From: JBIOWF01 sp044868295 | GTDB taxonomy: Bacteria; Actinomycetota; Actinomycetes; Streptosporangiales; Streptosporangiaceae | Assembly (NCBI GenBank): GCA_044868295.1 | Contig: JBIOWF010000240.1 | Span: forward strand, 1 to 14,768 | DNA: 14,768 nt | Reading direction: 5' to 3' | In this document: one piece after another, positions 14,039 through 14,768 of the stretch | Numbering within the stretch: the first letter of the stretch is position 1 | Layout of the letters: the number at the start of each line of letters is the position of its first letter | Program-made: the position numbers and the translations under genes | Notes under the pieces: generated by a model | Seen by the model: only the letters and a program-made list of their open reading frames with translations | What the model was told of the DNA's origin: nothing | Database searches by the model: none

Positions 14039-14768
14039 ATGGGCCGATACGCCATCCGGCGCCTGCTGCAACTCATACCCGTGCTTCTGGGCACGACATT
14101 TCTCATCAACTACATGGTGTGGCAACTGCCCGGCGACCCTTTCGCCAGCCGGTGCGGTCAGCGTCTCTGCCCGGACTCCTACATCAACGCCATGCGCGAG
14201 CAATTCGGCCTCGACCAGCCGATCCTCGTGCAGTACTGGCACTTCCTGACGAACATGCTCTCCGGCGATCTGGGCGTGGACTTCAAACAAGTGCCCGTGG
14301 CCGAGCAACTCGGCGACGCCTGGCCGATCACCATCAGGCTCGCGCTCATGGCGGTCGCGATCGAGGCCGTGATCGGCATCGCCGCCGGCGTGCTCTCCGG
14401 GCTCAAGCGCGGCGGATTCCTCGACAACGTGGTCACCATCTCCACGCTGTTCCTGCTCTCGCTGCCCATCTTCGTCACCGGCTTCCTGTTGCAGTGGCTG
14501 CTCGGCGTCCAGTTGCAGTGGACCAATCCCACGGTGTCCGAGGATGCGACCGTGTCCGAACTGCTGGTCCCGGCCTTCGTGCTGGCCAGCCTCAACCTCG
14601 CCTTCACCGCCCGGCTGACCCGGACGAGCATCGTGGAGAACCGGCGCTCGGACTATGTCCGTACGGCCGTCGCCAAGGGCCTGACCAACCAGCGGGTGGT
14701 CAGCGTGCACCTACTGCGCAACTCGTTGATCCCGGTGCTCACGTTCCTGGGCACCGAGGTGGGCTCGC
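14039..14768 (+). CDS. dppB: Peptide ABC transporter permease, incomplete at window end
   Basis: The first 243 codons of a DppB/OppB-family permease (BPD_transp_1). It starts MGRYAIRRLLQLIPVLLG, the usual first membrane segment. Further membrane segments lie near residues 98-120, 131-156 and 174-192. The cytoplasmic EAA-type loop that contacts the ATPase begins at DYVRTAVAKGL (205-215). The periplasmic PGDPF...REQFGLDQPILVQYWHFL region is typical. The ATG at 14039 has GGAGG five nt upstream, a strong Shine-Dalgarno. It works with the dppA product upstream; a second permease and ATPases should follow beyond the window. The reading frame is open at the window end, so no stop is seen. Confidence 0.94.
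   Translation, partial: MGRYAIRRLLQLIPVLLGTTFLINYMVWQLPGDPFASRCGQRLCPDSYINAMREQFGLDQPILVQYWHFLTNMLSGDLGVDFKQVPVAEQLGDAWPITIRLALMAVAIEAVIGIAAGVLSGLKRGGFLDNVVTISTLFLLSLPIFVTGFLLQWLLGVQLQWTNPTVSEDATVSELLVPAFVLASLNLAFTARLTRTSIVENRRSDYVRTAVAKGLTNQRVVSVHLLRNSLIPVLTFLGTEVGS

Overview
This window looks like chromosomal DNA of a high-GC actinobacterium. Codon third positions are almost all G or C, GTG starts are common, the partial 5S rRNA end matches the actinobacterial form, and the gene content (stand-alone SepF paralog, Rv3781/Rv3783-like ABC export pair, DppA/DppB) fits. A Streptosporangiales-type organism is plausible, but the genus cannot be fixed from the sequence alone.

Layout. The window opens with the 3' end of a 5S rRNA gene and a textbook terminator (1-110). 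A PhzF-like isomerase converges on it (159-944, -). A small SepF paralog (1063-1443, +) faces an unrecognised membrane protein (1645-2958, -). Upstream of that protein, on the same strand, lie argS (3085-4806, -) and plsX (4893-5900, -). A 370-bp divergent region with several inverted repeats separates plsX from a radical-SAM, lysine-2,3-aminomutase-like enzyme (6271-7590, +). After a long structured leader comes a secreted Ala-rich protein (7942-8652, +). A 53-residue protein (8888-9049, -), a PEBP/YbhB-like protein (9137-9673, -) and an ABC-2 polysaccharide exporter (ATPase 9812-10615 and permease 10608-11513, both -) follow. A 482-bp divergent region then leads to a dipeptide/oligopeptide uptake operon: lipoprotein dppA (11996-13678, +) and dppB (14039 to the window end, +, incomplete).

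How genes work together. The overlapping permease/ATPase pair should form one exporter for a lipid-linked cell-surface glycan. DppA and DppB belong to one importer whose remaining genes lie beyond the window. argS, plsX and sepF are housekeeping functions with no obvious shared pathway. The aminomutase-like enzyme has no partner that reveals its substrate.

The most notable signal is a 62-nt imperfect palindromic element present twice, at 8674-8735 and 13790-13851. Each copy lies just downstream of a secreted-protein gene and just before a strong hairpin. The copies share about 45 of 62 positions. They keep the same fold (AGG/CCT base, tandem G-A step, long arm, inner GCCC/GGGC hairpin) with at least two compensatory base-pair changes. 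They do not read as protein. This is a candidate undescribed structured RNA or REP/MITE-like repeat. Other points of interest are the loss of both lysine-binding aspartates in the KamA-like enzyme, three genes with TANNNT exactly 7 nt before ATG and little or no Shine-Dalgarno sequence (possible leaderless transcripts), and a 22-bp palindrome upstream of plsX.
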